Shown: positions 63,542-64,000 of the stretch, piece by piece
Layout of the letters: the number at the start of each line of letters is the position of its first letter
Numbering within the stretch: the first letter of the stretch is position 1
Origin: Kineosporiaceae bacterium SCSIO 59966
GTDB taxonomy: Bacteria > Actinomycetota > Actinomycetes > Actinomycetales > SCSIO-59966
Direction: 5' to 3'
NCBI GenBank assembly: GCA_020881835.1
Contig: CP052876.1
Location: 2,790,001-2,854,000 of the forward strand
Length of the DNA: 64,000 bases
Position numbers and translations under genes: made by a program
The notes under the pieces: model-generated
The model's input: the letters and a program-made list of their open reading frames with translations, nothing else
Databases searched by the model: none
Told to the model about the DNA's origin: nothing

Positions 63542-64000
63542 TCAGGGAGAGGGGCGCTGGTGGAACACGTGCCGGCGCACCCAGGCGTGCAGCCCGACCG
63601 CGGCGGCCGCCCCGGCGTTGATCGAACGGGTGGAGCCGAACTGGGTGATGGCGAGGACGGCGTCACAGGCCGACCGCAGGTCCTCGGACAGCCCGGGACC
63701 CTCCTGGCCGACCACCAGGACGCACGCCCGGGGCAGGTCGTACGTCTCCAGCGGGACGGCGTCCGGGCCGGTGTCCAGCCCGATCAGCGGCAGGTGCCGC
63801 TCGGCGGCCCACCCGGCGAGGTGCGCGGCGTCCGGGTGGTGGTGGACGTGCAGGTACCGGTCGGTGACCATCGCACCGCGCCGGTTCCAGCGACGGCGGC
63901 CGACGACGTGGACGCCGGCGACGTTGACCGCGTTGGCGGTCCGCACGACCGAGCCGATGTTGAGGTCGTGCCGAAGGTTCTCGATCGCGACGTGCACGGG
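63542..64000 (-). CDS. TrmH/SpoU-family RNA 2'-O-methyltransferase, truncated by window end
   Basis: About 152 residues visible: AIENLRHDLNIGSVVRTANAVNVAGVHVVG (motif 1 with the conserved Asn and Arg), ACVLVVGQEGPGLSED (motif 2) and AITQFGSTRSINAGAAAAVGLHAW (motif 3, trefoil-knot SAM site). It methylates a ribose in tRNA or rRNA; the target is not clear. The N-terminus probably lies beyond base 64000, although a GTG at 63997 exists. (Key motifs: NIGSVVRTANA, GQEGPGLS, SRSIN-like STRSINAGAA.). Confidence 0.9.
   Translation of the reverse strand, partial: PVHVAIENLRHDLNIGSVVRTANAVNVAGVHVVGRRRWNRRGAMVTDRYLHVHHHPDAAHLAGWAAERHLPLIGLDTGPDAVPLETYDLPRACVLVVGQEGPGLSEDLRSACDAVLAITQFGSTRSINAGAAAAVGLHAWVRRHVFHQRPSP

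Overview
The window is from a high-GC actinobacterium. The evidence is the strong G/C third-position bias, frequent GTG starts, 4-base stop/start overlaps, and lineage-typical genes (bldC, DUF3073, DUF3151, DUF2795, a 13E12-type HNH gene, CueP, valine dehydrogenase). It looks like Micrococcales or a neighbouring order; the genus cannot be fixed from sequence alone.

Layout. 1-3515: sugar and cofactor genes (PHP protein, galE, HAD phosphatase, ribD). 3567-5272: an IS110-family element sitting at the edge of an intergenic repeat. 5345-12368: TPM protein, PspA, Ski2-like helicase, DUF2795 protein and an EAL protein, ending at tRNA-Lys. 12490-21011: an accessory island of visibly lower GC. It holds a decayed serine recombinase, an IS256 element, a tightly coupled herA-nurA-adenine methyltransferase operon, and remnants of an actinomycete-type mobile element (broken DUF2637 gene, Cys-containing small protein). 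21128-27063: mixed genes, including an MNT antitoxin whose HEPN toxin has decayed, CueP, ChaB, YihY, topoisomerase IB and a zincin. 27200-27496: tRNA-Glu, tRNA-Asp, tRNA-Phe. 27570-49695: core metabolism with a scattered purine set: purM-purF, purS-purQ-purL, purC, purD and purA, together with gdhA and vdh. 50216-53172: STAS / SpoIIE-phosphatase / STAS signalling genes. 53185-64000: fba, a four-gene MacB-like ABC exporter, an FAD disulfide reductase, a DUF368 lipid-carrier transporter and a TrmH-type methyltransferase.

Two things stand out. First, the HerA-NurA-D12 methyltransferase operon (15413-20063) is a plausible defence or DNA-processing system. Second, a dispersed 22-bp repeat (core TGATCATGCAATCCCGCCAC) occurs at least 12 times in intergenic DNA. 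It often abuts or supplies the stop codon of the upstream gene, and in three places it precedes a 59-bp hairpin element with perfect 10-bp terminal inverted repeats. The IS110 element lies exactly at the edge of one copy, recalling IS621 and REP sequences in E. coli. A frameshifted 13E12 HNH nuclease gene with an SOS box lies next to another cluster.
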